A stretch of DNA of 64,000 nt, from positions 1-64,000 of the forward strand of contig CAZQCG010000012.1 of NCBI GenBank assembly GCA_964592425.1. The letters are read 5' to 3'. The number at the start of each line of letters is the position of its first letter. Positions within the stretch are counted from its first letter, which is position 1. The DNA is from Viridilinea sp964592425 (GTDB lineage Bacteria; Chloroflexota; Chloroflexia; Chloroflexales; Chloroflexaceae). The translations under genes and the position numbers were made by a program. Below are positions 17,940-25,899 of this stretch, piece after piece. The notes beneath the pieces were generated by a model. The model saw only the letters and a list, made by a program, of their open reading frames with translations, did no database searches and had not been told where the DNA came from.

Positions 17940-19670
17940 TCATCCAAGCCCCAGCAATCGCCCGCCCTGGAAGACCAGCAGCGCAGCGAGCCAGGCAATA
18001 GCAAACTGGCCAACGATGCTCACCCACATCCAGCGATTGCCGAACTCCTGGTGGGCCGCCGCGACGGCGACCATACAGGGCGTGTAGAGCAGCACGAAGA
18101 CCAGGAAGGCCAGAGCCGCCAGGGCCCCGTGCCCACCACTGCTCGCCGCAAAGCCGCGCTGGATCGCCGAAGCTAGCCCATCGGACGCAGCCTCCTCCTC
18201 CGCCGCCTCGCCGAAGGTGAGGCCCACGATCCCAGGGATGGCCTTCAGCGCATCGCCCACCGCCGTACCAAAGCTGGTCACGATGCCCAGCAGATCCTCG
18301 CCGAAGCTGGTCGGCGCGACCTCGGCTACGAGCTCCCCCTCAACCGCGTAAGCCTGGATGAGGGTCGTAACCACAACCTCCTTGGCGACAAAACCAGTCA
18401 CCAGCGCACCACTGGTCTCCCAGCTGCCAAAGCCCAGCGGGGCGAAGACCGGCGTCACGGCACCCGCGACGGACGCAAACGCACTCTGGCTCACCGGGGT
18501 TTCAGCAAAGCTGCCCTCACCGCCCACCGGGATGGCCAGCAGCAGCCAGACGCCGATGCTCGTCACCAGGATAATCGTCCAGGCCTTGCGCAGGAACGAC
18601 GCGGTACGCGCCCACATCTGGTTCCAAACCCCACGTAGCGTTGGTAGCCGGTAGGGTGGCAGTTCGAGCACGAAGGGGGCCGGGGGCTGGTTATGGAAGA
18701 GCGTGCGGCGCAGCAATACCCCGATCATAATCGCGGCCACGATCCCGGTCAGGTAGAGGCCAAAGATCACCTGGCCAGCGTAGGCCGGGAAGAAGACCGC
18801 CGTGATCAAGACATAGACCGGCAGACGCGCTCCACAGCTCATGAACGGTACGAGCAGCCCGGTGAGGATGCGATCACGCCGGCTGTCCAGGGTGCGTGTG
18901 GCGTAGATCGCTGGCACAGTGCAACCAAAACCGACGATCATCGGCAGGAAGCTTTTGCCGTGCAGCCCCAGGGCGTGCATCAGGCGATCCATCACGAAGG
19001 CTGCACGCGCCATATAGCCCGAGTCCTCAAGCAGGGCCAGGGCAAAGTAGAGCGAGAACAGCACCGGCACAAACACCAAGACACCGCCTACGCCAGCGAT
19101 GACCCCATCGACCAGCAGCGACTCAACCCAACTGCCCGTCAAGCCGATCATTGCCAGCAGTGCGACGAGCCAGTTGGTAAACGGCCCGCTGATCACACCA
19201 TCGATCCAGTCAAGGAAGGGCCCGGCCACATCGGTGGTGAGCTTGAAGACCACCCACATCAGGGCGAGAAAGATCGGGATGCCCAGCCAACGGTGGGTAA
19301 CGACCTGGTCGATGCGGTCAGAGAGAGTCAGCGGCGGCACGACCGGGCGGGTCAAGGTCTTACCAACAAGGGTATGGACGAACTGGTAGCGCTGATCGAC
19401 CAGGGCCACGTCGAGATCCTCGCCATAGTGAGGCCGCAGGTGCTCCAGGCTAGCCGCCAGAGCCTGGGCGAACGCCGATCCGCCGCGGGTCTCGATCTCG
19501 GCGAGCAGCAGTTCATCGCCCTCAAGCAACTGGATGGCCAACCAGCGCAAGGGGTAGTCAGCGGCCAGACCGGGGACGGCAGCCAGAGCGCTGACCAGAC
19601 GCTCGATCTCGGCCTCGATCGGGGGCGCATACCGCAGCGAGATGGGCAGAGTCAGGCTGGCTGTGCTCAT
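17940..19670 (-). CDS. feoB: FeoB membrane permease part (split FeoB)
   Basis: This 576-residue protein holds the helical spacer and membrane core of the ferrous iron transporter FeoB but no GTPase domain. Two Gate motifs with the conserved cysteine are visible: MIVGFGCTVPAIYATRTL near residue 248 and the later ALVTGFVAKEVVVTTL near 427. About ten transmembrane helices are present. Its ATG overlaps the stop of the separate G-domain gene by 4 bp, so the two halves are made from one message. Most bacteria encode both parts in one 700-800-residue chain; here the break falls between the G domain and the spacer. Confidence 0.92.
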   Translation of the reverse strand: MSTASLTLPISLRYAPPIEAEIERLVSALAAVPGLAADYPLRWLAIQLLEGDELLLAEIETRGGSAFAQALAASLEHLRPHYGEDLDVALVDQRYQFVHTLVGKTLTRPVVPPLTLSDRIDQVVTHRWLGIPIFLALMWVVFKLTTDVAGPFLDWIDGVISGPFTNWLVALLAMIGLTGSWVESLLVDGVIAGVGGVLVFVPVLFSLYFALALLEDSGYMARAAFVMDRLMHALGLHGKSFLPMIVGFGCTVPAIYATRTLDSRRDRILTGLLVPFMSCGARLPVYVLITAVFFPAYAGQVIFGLYLTGIVAAIMIGVLLRRTLFHNQPPAPFVLELPPYRLPTLRGVWNQMWARTASFLRKAWTIILVTSIGVWLLLAIPVGGEGSFAETPVSQSAFASVAGAVTPVFAPLGFGSWETSGALVTGFVAKEVVVTTLIQAYAVEGELVAEVAPTSFGEDLLGIVTSFGTAVGDALKAIPGIVGLTFGEAAEEEAASDGLASAIQRGFAASSGGHGALAALAFLVFVLLYTPCMVAVAAAHQEFGNRWMWVSIVGQFAIAWLAALLVFQGGRLLGLG

Positions 19671-20197
19671 CGCGGCACCTCCTGGAGCACAGGTGGCACG
19701 AAGGCGGCAGTCAGCGCAGCAAGTGCCGCCTTGAGCTCGGCGAGACCGGTACCCTTACTGGCGGCCATAGTGACAACGGGAACCCCCAGGGCAGTTGCCA
19801 GCGCCTGGGGGTTGAGGGTCAGGCCGCGTGCGGCGGCGACATCGGTCATGTTGATAACCACAATCAGGTGCGCCCCGGTCTCGATCAGCTGCGCGGTCAG
19901 GTAGAGGTTGCGCTCGAGGTTGGCAGCGTCAAGCACATTGACCACCGCATCGGGACGCTCACGCACAATGAAGTCGCGGGCGATCTGCTCCTCAAGTGAG
20001 CGCGCAGCCAGGCTGTAGGTGCCGGGCAGATCAACCACATTGAGCGTACGTCCGTTCAAGGTCAACTGGCCTGCCTTGCGTTCAACGGTCTTACCGGGCC
20101 AGTTACCGACATGCTGGTGTAGGCCGGTCAGCGCATTGAAGACCGTGCTCTTGCCGACATTGGGATTGCCAGCGAGCGCAATGGTCAGGTCAGCCAT
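19667..20197 (-). CDS. feoB: FeoB GTPase domain as a separate protein
   Basis: This 176-residue protein is the cytosolic G domain of FeoB. All G motifs are present: G1 GNPNVGKS (residues about 9-16), the G2 threonine in NWPGKTVERK, G3 DLPGTYSL and G4 NMTD, with a G5-like ASKGTG. The frame extends upstream to 20314, but ATG 20197 begins the conserved MADLTIALAGNPN and lies 7 bp before the end of feoA. GTP hydrolysis by this part gates iron entry through the separately encoded permease. Confidence 0.92.
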   Translation of the reverse strand: MADLTIALAGNPNVGKSTVFNALTGLHQHVGNWPGKTVERKAGQLTLNGRTLNVVDLPGTYSLAARSLEEQIARDFIVRERPDAVVNVLDAANLERNLYLTAQLIETGAHLIVVINMTDVAAARGLTLNPQALATALGVPVVTMAASKGTGLAELKAALAALTAAFVPPVLQEVPR

Positions 20198-20453
20198 AGG
20201 ACTCGTTCCTCTCGATGGGGCGCACCAGCACACTATGAGCAACGCCCGCACCCAGGGCAAGCCGGCTGTCACCGATGGCGACGAGCAGCGTGCCACCATT
20301 GTCACGGATGACACTCAGCTCGACGCCCGGACTCAGACCGAGCTCAGCCAGACGGTGGGCGGCACGCTGGCCGCCGTTGATACCGACCATCCGTACGGCG
20401 ACACCTTCACCGGCGAGCGGAAGGGGCAGGGTGGGTATGGGCATAGGCTGCAT
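20190..20453 (-). CDS. feoA: FeoA domain protein (second copy)
   Basis: An 87-residue SH3-like FeoA protein. The signature GGQRAAHRLAELGLSPGVELSV and a C-terminal LGAGVAHSVLVRP fit the family. FeoA is a small cytoplasmic protein needed for FeoB-dependent iron uptake, probably binding the G domain. It overlaps the preceding feoA by one base and the following G-domain gene by 8 bp. The first 17 residues are proline-rich and may not be part of the domain; an internal ATG gives a shorter alternative. Confidence 0.85.
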   Translation of the reverse strand: MQPMPIPTLPLPLAGEGVAVRMVGINGGQRAAHRLAELGLSPGVELSVIRDNGGTLLVAIGDSRLALGAGVAHSVLVRPIERNESYG

Positions 20454-20698
20454 TAGACAGGCTCCACAATGATCAGGCGGGCCTCTGCCTTGCGCAGGGA
20501 GAGGCGATAGCCCTTGACGGTGATCTCAAGCGGGTCGCCCAGGGGGGCACTGGCAGTGAGGGTGACGGTCTCACCAGTGACAAGGCCCATGTCGAGCAGG
20601 CGCCGGCGCAGGGTGCGCTCGCCGCCGATGCGCACAACCACGGCGCGTCTTCCGTGGACAAGCTGATCCAGGGTGATCTCAGGGGCGGCAGGGGTCAT
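20453..20698 (-). CDS. feoA: FeoA domain protein (first copy)
   Basis: An 81-residue FeoA-family protein that opens the iron-uptake operon. The pattern GGERTLRRRLLDMGLVTGETVTL followed by DPLEITVKGYRLSLRKAEA is typical of FeoA. It is distinct from the second FeoA (about a quarter identical by eye), so the duplication is old. Tandem FeoA genes are common where FeoB is large or split. Regulation probably involves the divergent DtxR-type regulator across the 500-bp spacer, which has an inverted repeat at 20771-20802. Confidence 0.87.
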   Translation of the reverse strand: MTPAAPEITLDQLVHGRRAVVVRIGGERTLRRRLLDMGLVTGETVTLTASAPLGDPLEITVKGYRLSLRKAEARLIIVEPV

Positions 20699-20770
20699 TG
20701 GAGCCTCGCTAAGCGGTGTTCAGGCAGGAGCGCTGATCGGGTGTTCCTGAAGATTACGCTGGATATGTTC

Positions 20771-20802
20771 TGGTAAACCTTGTTCTATATCAGGGTATAC
20801 CA
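20771..20802. promoter_or_regulatory. Inverted repeat upstream of feo operon, operator candidate
   Basis: TGGTAAACC and GGTATACCA form an inverted repeat (8 of 9 positions) separated by 14 bp, 73 bp before the first feoA. Position suits an iron-dependent operator for the divergent DtxR-type protein, but it does not match the classic DtxR box. Confidence 0.35.
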
Positions 20803-20911
20803 GACAATGCGCCAGCCGACAAGTGGATTCGCCACAACTATATGTGGTAAAGGTGCCACGATGCACGAAGAGCTGTCATACATAGATCTCAGGCATGCCC
20901 AATCTCAGCGG

Positions 20912-20940
20912 TTGACGAGTGCTGTGCCAGGATGTATCCT
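20912..20940 (+). promoter_or_regulatory. Promoter candidate for the DtxR-type regulator
   Basis: TTGACG (20912-20917) and TATCCT (20935-20940) are spaced by 17 bp. A TTAGGTT half-site like that of DtxR/IdeR boxes follows at about 20951. The resulting leader of some 250 nt contains the 133-bp repeat element. Apart from these sites and the inverted repeat at 20771, I see nothing coding between 20699 and 21200. Confidence 0.45.
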
Positions 20941-21003
20941 GAGTCGGAGATTAGGTTGGGCAACGGCGCAGAGCGGGCTTCGTGGAATAGCGCAAGGGCT
21001 TTA

Positions 21004-21136
21004 GGGAAGCGGATCTTTTTGATTGTCCCGTCGTTGGCACTCTGTCACCCTGAGCGCCAGCGAAGGGTCTCGACCGAGATGCTTCGCTGCGCTCAGCATG
21101 ATATGACGCTGGGATGCGCAGAAGTTTCCGCTTCCC
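21004..21136. mobile_element. 133-bp MITE-like element, copy 1
   Basis: The element begins GGGAAGCGGA and ends TCCGCTTCCC, a perfect 10-bp terminal inverted repeat, and is flanked by TTA on both sides. An inverted copy at 57009-57141 has the same length and about 4 differences. It carries no ORF. Its interior holds the CACCCTGAGCG / GCTCAGCATGA palindromic motif also present near 61425-61577. It lies in the presumed leader of the regulator gene. Confidence 0.85.
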
Positions 21137-21200
21137 TTAGCCCAGCACAAGGACGCAAGAAGATGCGTCACACCCCTTGAGGGGGATGGGGGAGGGGCTG

Positions 21201-21944
21201 ATGAGCGAGAGCGTCGAGATGTATCTGGTGATGACGGCCCTCCTACGCGAGGCCCCACAGCAGCCGGTGGCAGTCTCTTTACTGGCTGGCAAGCTGGGTG
21301 TAACCCAGGTCTCAGCCAACGAGATGTGCCACAAGCTGAGTGAGCGTGGCCTGCTGGCCTATCAACCCTATAAGGGCGTGACGCTGACGGCGGCGGGTGA
21401 GTCCCAGGCCCAGGCCATCCTCTCACGACGGCGGCTGTGGGTGGTCTTCCTGGTCGAAAATCTGGGCATTGACCCGGAGGAGGCTGATGCCCTGGCCTGC
21501 CAGCTCGAGCATATCACTTCGGAACGCCTGGTCACAGCGCTGAAGGCCTTTCTCGAACGTGCGCCCGGAGCGCGGCTTGCCCTGGGCCCATCGTCAGACG
21601 AGGCCCCGCCCCCGGCTTTGCCCCTGAGCAGTTGGGCTGCCGGCGGACACGGGCAGGTCGTCGCGCTACCATCCGAGCCCGGTATCGCGGGCTTTCTGCG
21701 CGCCCAGGGCCTGGCCCTCGGTGCCACGGCTGAGGTGCTGGTGGTTGGGGCGGACGGCGCGGTGCTGCTCAGTGTGGATGGGCGCCAGTTGTCCCTGGCG
21801 CCCACCGTGGCCACCCAGGTGCTGCTCACAGAGGCCACCGATCACAGCGCCCGACACGCAGTCTGGGCCCGCCTCAGCGCCTTCTGGTCCTGCCCCTGTG
21901 GCGAGGAGTGCCCCCGCGCAGCGGCGTTGCTTGAGACGCGCTAG
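21201..21944 (+). CDS. DtxR/MntR-family iron-dependent regulator with FeoA domain
   Basis: The 247-residue protein has an N-terminal winged helix (residues about 5-65, LAGKLGVTQVSANEMCHKLSE), a helical dimerisation segment (to about 125) and a C-terminal SH3/FeoA-like domain (about 150-220). It ends with a cysteine cluster CPCGEEC near residue 231, not usual in DtxR and possibly a metal or cluster site. ATG 21201 follows GGGGGAGG by 5 nt, better than the upstream 21177. Divergent from the feo operon, it is the likely repressor of iron uptake. Confidence 0.8.
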   Translation: MSESVEMYLVMTALLREAPQQPVAVSLLAGKLGVTQVSANEMCHKLSERGLLAYQPYKGVTLTAAGESQAQAILSRRRLWVVFLVENLGIDPEEADALACQLEHITSERLVTALKAFLERAPGARLALGPSSDEAPPPALPLSSWAAGGHGQVVALPSEPGIAGFLRAQGLALGATAEVLVVGADGAVLLSVDGRQLSLAPTVATQVLLTEATDHSARHAVWARLSAFWSCPCGEECPRAAALLETR

Positions 21945-22072
21945 CGCTACGGGTTTGCAGCGCACTGAACCGTCGTTTGAGGTAACTCGTGCTATACTGC
22001 GCCCATCAGCAGGGGGGCAGTCAAAGAGCGATCGCAGCAGCGTCTACCTCAAGCGATGCAGGAGTTTGTGCG

Positions 22073-24118
22073 ATGAAGCGCATTGTGAGCATCAGCCTGG
22101 GCTCTTCGGCCCGTGACTACCGTTTTGTGACCACGATTCTGGGCCGGCAGATTGAGGTTGAGCGTATCGGCACCAATGGCGAGGTGGCCCGCGCCGCTGA
22201 GCTAGTGCGCTCTTTCGATGGACGGGTTGATGCGATTGGCCTCGGTGGGCTTACCCCGGTCTTCCGGGTTGGACGCGCCCGTTACCCGCATCACGAGGCG
22301 ATCACGATTGCCGGCCAGGCCCACCGCACACCAGTCGTCGATGGCGGGGTAGTCAAGGCGACCCTCGAACGCTGGGCAGTGGCCCAGGCGGTACGCAAGC
22401 TGCCCGACCTCTTCCGCTATAAGAAGGTGCTGCTGACCAGCGGGATCGAGCGGTATCAACTGGCCTCCGCAATTGCCCAGTACGATCCTGATCTGCGCTT
22501 CGGCGACCCCTTTGTGCAGATCGGGCTGCCCTTTGTGCCGGCCCCACGCTCGCTTGAACAGCTTGAGCTCTATGCCGCCACCACACTGCCGATCCTCGCC
22601 TTGCTGCCCTACCGCCTGCTACACCCAGTCGCCCTGGGCCAGGAGGGCTACGACCCGCGTGCGGCAGAACACTTCGCCTGGGCTAATGTCATCGCTGGCG
22701 ATTTCGCCTATATCCGTCGCTTCGCGCCCACCGACCTGGCTGGCAAGACGATAGTTACTGATGATCCCTCGCCCGCCGAGATCGAGGATCTGCGCCGACG
22801 TGGGGTGACAACCCTGGTGACGATGACACCGCCCTTGAGTGAGGGCCGCCCCTTCGTCTCCGCCGATGTGCTTGAGGCACTGATCTGCGCTATTCAAGAG
22901 ACCAACGCCCAGCCGGGCGAGGCTGAGGCACTCGATTTCATCGCCGCAGCTGGCTGGGGGGCGACAATCCAGGATCTCAATCCACGCCCACGGCCGAAGT
23001 TTGCCTTTGTGATCCACCCCCTGCGTACCAGCCTGATCGCCAACGACCCGCGTTTTAGCTGGACGCGCCGCCTGCCGCCCCGTTTCGTCGAGCGGGTGGC
23101 CGCCCATATTCCGCCGCTTTACCTCTCGAAGATCCGTGGCATTCGCTCGGAGGCCACCGGCGAAGAGGCTGAGGGTATTCTGCTGACTATCGGCACGACG
23201 CCCCGTGAGATGATGCGCCGCCCGCCGAGTTTCACCTATCGACGCCTGATCCGTGCGGCCCGCATGGCTGAGCGCATGGGAGCCCAGCTCATGGGTCTGG
23301 GAGCCTTTACCTCCGTGGTCGGCGATGCCGGGATTAGCGTCGCCCAGAAGGCGACCATCGGCATCACCTCAGGCAACTCACTCACCGTGGCCGCCACCCT
23401 CGAGGCAGCCAAACAGGCGGTGCTCCTTATGAAGGGGGGTAGGCCCGATCATGTGCGGGCCGTCGTGATCGGTGCGACCGGCTCGATTGGCGCAGTCTGT
23501 GCGCGCCTGCTGGCCCAGGCTGTCCGCGACGTCGTGCTGATTGCACCGCGCGCCGAGCGCCTGCTGGCCCTCAAGCAACAGATCGAGGCTGAAACGCCCG
23601 GTGCCCGCGTGATTGCCGCAACGCATCCCGATGCCTATATCGGCGATGCCGACCTGATCATCACCACCACCAGCGCGCTTACCGGCAAGGTGATCAATGT
23701 TGATAAACTCAAACCCGGCGCGGTAATCTGCGACGTGGCCCGGCCCCCCGATGTGAAGGAAGAGGATGCCGCACGACGCCCTGATGTGCTGATCGTCGAG
23801 AGCGGCGAGATTGTGCTGCCTGGCAAGCCCGACTTTGGCTTCGATATTGATATGCCTCCCGGCACGGCCTATGCATGTCTCTCCGAGACCGCCCTGCTGG
23901 CGATGGAGGGCAAATTCGGCGACTACACCCTCGGACGCAACATCGAGATCGAGCGGGTCAAAGAGATGTATCAACTGTGGCAGAAGCACGGCCTCAAACT
24001 TGCCGGGCTGCGCTCCTTCGGGGTCTACGTCAACGACGAGATGATCGCCGAGAAGCGCCGCCTGGCCGAAGCGCGGCGGCGTGAACTGGGCTTGCCGAGT
24101 GAGATGGTTGATGGGTAG
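22073..24118 (+). CDS. Fusion: quinate-dehydrogenase-like N domain and acyl-ACP-reductase-like C domain
   Basis: The 681-residue protein has two parts. Residues 1-300 (MKRIVSISLGSSARDYRF, then DAIGLGGLTP) resemble stand-alone proteins annotated quinate 5-dehydrogenase-like. From about 340 on it resembles cyanobacterial long-chain acyl-ACP reductase (AAR): MGLGAFTSVVGDAG, SGNSLTVA, the nucleotide-binding VIGATGSIGAVCARLL, and AYACLSETALLAMEG, whose Cys602 aligns with the acyl-thioester cysteine of AAR. AAR makes fatty aldehydes from acyl-ACP. AGGAG at 22059-22064 supports ATG 22073; an extended -10 (TGCTATACT) lies at 21990-21998. It overlaps the next gene by 8 bp. Fatty-aldehyde formation is an inference. 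Confidence 0.72.
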   Translation: MKRIVSISLGSSARDYRFVTTILGRQIEVERIGTNGEVARAAELVRSFDGRVDAIGLGGLTPVFRVGRARYPHHEAITIAGQAHRTPVVDGGVVKATLERWAVAQAVRKLPDLFRYKKVLLTSGIERYQLASAIAQYDPDLRFGDPFVQIGLPFVPAPRSLEQLELYAATTLPILALLPYRLLHPVALGQEGYDPRAAEHFAWANVIAGDFAYIRRFAPTDLAGKTIVTDDPSPAEIEDLRRRGVTTLVTMTPPLSEGRPFVSADVLEALICAIQETNAQPGEAEALDFIAAAGWGATIQDLNPRPRPKFAFVIHPLRTSLIANDPRFSWTRRLPPRFVERVAAHIPPLYLSKIRGIRSEATGEEAEGILLTIGTTPREMMRRPPSFTYRRLIRAARMAERMGAQLMGLGAFTSVVGDAGISVAQKATIGITSGNSLTVAATLEAAKQAVLLMKGGRPDHVRAVVIGATGSIGAVCARLLAQAVRDVVLIAPRAERLLALKQQIEAETPGARVIAATHPDAYIGDADLIITTTSALTGKVINVDKLKPGAVICDVARPPDVKEEDAARRPDVLIVESGEIVLPGKPDFGFDIDMPPGTAYACLSETALLAMEGKFGDYTLGRNIEIERVKEMYQLWQKHGLKLAGLRSFGVYVNDEMIAEKRRLAEARRRELGLPSEMVDG

Positions 24119-24890
24119 TCCGGCGTTACTGCTCGAACACCGTGTCGCCTATCCTGCACAGCGGCGCTACACCCCGCCGCTGCTGCTTATTCATGGGGCC
24201 TGGCACGGGGCCTGGTGCTGGGAGAGCGCCCTGGATGATCTGGCCGGACGTGGTTTCGAGGCCCATGCGATCAGTGTGCGTGGCCATGGATCTAGTCCTC
24301 CCGCCGGGCTGCACACAACGGTGCTCGACTACCTGCGTGATGTGCGGGCAGCCATTGCCAGCTTGTCAGTTCCGCCCGTACTTGTCGGCCACAGTTCGGG
24401 CGGCTATGTAACCCAGTTGCTGCTCACCGGGGTGCTGGCACCGCCCCCACCAAGCGCCGGAGCCGTGCTGCTCTGCAGTTCGCCGGTACAGATCGGACGC
24501 TATTTTATGATCCGTGGCCTGCGCAGGGCACCAATGGTCAATCTGCGCGCCCTGCTGCGCCGCGAGCCAGCGACAGTCCGCCAGGCACTCTTCCGGCCCG
24601 ATCTGCCCGCAGCCGATCTCGAGCGCCACCGCCTGCGCCTGGTGCCCGAACCGCCCCTGGTGCCACTCAGCAGCATGCTCTTGCGCCCCAGGCCGACTCG
24701 CTGCGCGGTACCCCTGCTGGTGATCGCCGCCGAATGCGACACCATCTTTGATCTGGAAGCCCAGCAGGAGACGGCACGTAGCTACGGTGCCGAACTGGTG
24801 GTGGTGGCAGGGGCCGCCCACGACCTTATGCTCGACGTGGGCTGGCCAGATGCCGCCGAGGCAATCGAGCGTTTTGTACGTTCAATCTGA
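24111..24890 (+). CDS. Alpha/beta hydrolase
   Basis: The 259-residue protein has the alpha/beta-hydrolase core: oxyanion segment LLIHGAWHGAWCW near residue 24, nucleophile elbow GHSSGG near 93 (Ser), the acid Asp in AECDTIFD near 216 and His in AAHDLMLD near 240. These make a complete triad. Its ATG lies inside the last codons of the reductase fusion, so the genes are coupled. Esterase, lipase or thioesterase activity on fatty acyl substrates would suit the neighbourhood, but the substrate is not shown. Confidence 0.82.
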   Translation: MGSPALLLEHRVAYPAQRRYTPPLLLIHGAWHGAWCWESALDDLAGRGFEAHAISVRGHGSSPPAGLHTTVLDYLRDVRAAIASLSVPPVLVGHSSGGYVTQLLLTGVLAPPPPSAGAVLLCSSPVQIGRYFMIRGLRRAPMVNLRALLRREPATVRQALFRPDLPAADLERHRLRLVPEPPLVPLSSMLLRPRPTRCAVPLLVIAAECDTIFDLEAQQETARSYGAELVVVAGAAHDLMLDVGWPDAAEAIERFVRSI

Positions 24891-24978
24891 AACCTCCTGG
24901 CCTACCTGCCAGCCGGCACGCGTTGGCTTCGACAGGCTCAACCAAGGCCCATTGAATGCGAAGCAGAGGTAATCGACG

Positions 24979-25830
24979 ATGACTGGCAAGATCTGCCTGG
25001 TGACAGGGGCTACCTCCGGGCTTGGCCGGGTAACCGCCCTTGAGTTGGCGCGCAAAGGGGCGCATGTGGTGCTGCTGGGGCGCAATCGCGAGCGCACTGA
25101 GGCAGTACAGACGGCAATCATAGCCGAAACGGCCAACAGCATGGTTGAGTTGATTGTGGCCGACCTGGCCTCCCTGGCCGGGGTACGCTCCGCCGCCGAG
25201 CAGTTTCTCAGTCGCCACAACCGGCTTGATGTACTGGTCAACAATGCCGGTGTGTTTGTCAGCGAGCGTCGCTATAGCGTCGATGGCTTCGAGTTGACCT
25301 TTGCGGTCAACCACCTGGCACCCTTCTTGCTGACCAGCCTGCTACACGAGGCCCTGGCAGCGGCTGCGCCAGCCCGCATCGTCACCGTCTCTTCGGGGGC
25401 GCATATGGCCGGGCGGGGCCGTTTTGACGACCCACGCGCCGAGCGTGGCTACAACAATTTCATGGTCTATGCCGAATCGAAGCTGGCGAATGTGCTCTTC
25501 ACCTACGCCCTGGCCCGCCGGCTCGAAGGAAGTGGGATCAGCGCCAACTGTCTGCATCCCGGGGTGGTGCGCACCGGCTTCGCCAGCGATGGGCATGGCC
25601 TCTTCGCAACCTTCTTCAACCTGGTGCGGCCCTTCATGCTCAGCCCCGAGCAGGGTGCCCAGACCTCGATCTACCTGGCCTCCTCACCCGAGGTGGAGGG
25701 GATCAGCGGCAAGTATTTTGCTAACAGCCGCGCCCAGACCAGCTCCCCCGTCTCGTATGATCGACAGCTGCAGGAGCAACTCTGGACGCAGAGCGAAAGA
25801 TTGACCGGGCTCAGCGTAACGAACGTCTAG
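24979..25830 (+). CDS. Short-chain dehydrogenase/reductase (retinol-dehydrogenase-like)
   Basis: A 283-residue classical SDR. The cofactor site is LVTGATSGLGRVTA (TGxxxGxG), the NNAG motif lies near residue 92, the catalytic Ser is in VTVSSGAH near 137 and the YxxxK motif is YAESK near 163. The arginine in LLGRNRER after beta-2 favours NADPH. The fold resembles vertebrate RDH11-14 and related enzymes that act on lipid aldehydes and alcohols. It follows the hydrolase after 88 bp. Together with the acyl-ACP-reductase-like fusion it could take a fatty aldehyde to alcohol, an inference. Confidence 0.85.
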   Translation: MTGKICLVTGATSGLGRVTALELARKGAHVVLLGRNRERTEAVQTAIIAETANSMVELIVADLASLAGVRSAAEQFLSRHNRLDVLVNNAGVFVSERRYSVDGFELTFAVNHLAPFLLTSLLHEALAAAAPARIVTVSSGAHMAGRGRFDDPRAERGYNNFMVYAESKLANVLFTYALARRLEGSGISANCLHPGVVRTGFASDGHGLFATFFNLVRPFMLSPEQGAQTSIYLASSPEVEGISGKYFANSRAQTSSPVSYDRQLQEQLWTQSERLTGLSVTNV

Positions 25831-25838
25831 CCTGCCGA

Positions 25839-25867
25839 TTGACACGATTGGCTCGCACACGTACACT
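25839..25867 (+). promoter_or_regulatory. Sigma-70 promoter for yqhA
   Basis: TTGACA (25839-25844) and TACACT (25862-25867) are spaced 17 bp, 33 bp before the yqhA ATG. A GGGAG Shine-Dalgarno follows at about 25888. Confidence 0.65.
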
Positions 25868-25899
25868 TGGTTCAAGCTCCGCTGTGTTAGGGAGATCTT

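Noticed and set aside
18693..19904. A 403-codon plus-strand frame over feoB
   Set aside because: FeoB motifs on the minus strand are unambiguous; the frame encodes a Gln/Arg/Asp-rich sequence without domains.
20951..20964. TTAGGTT followed by GGGCAAC as a full DtxR/IdeR box
   Set aside because: Only the left half-site matches; the right half does not, so it is mentioned under the promoter and not called as an operator.
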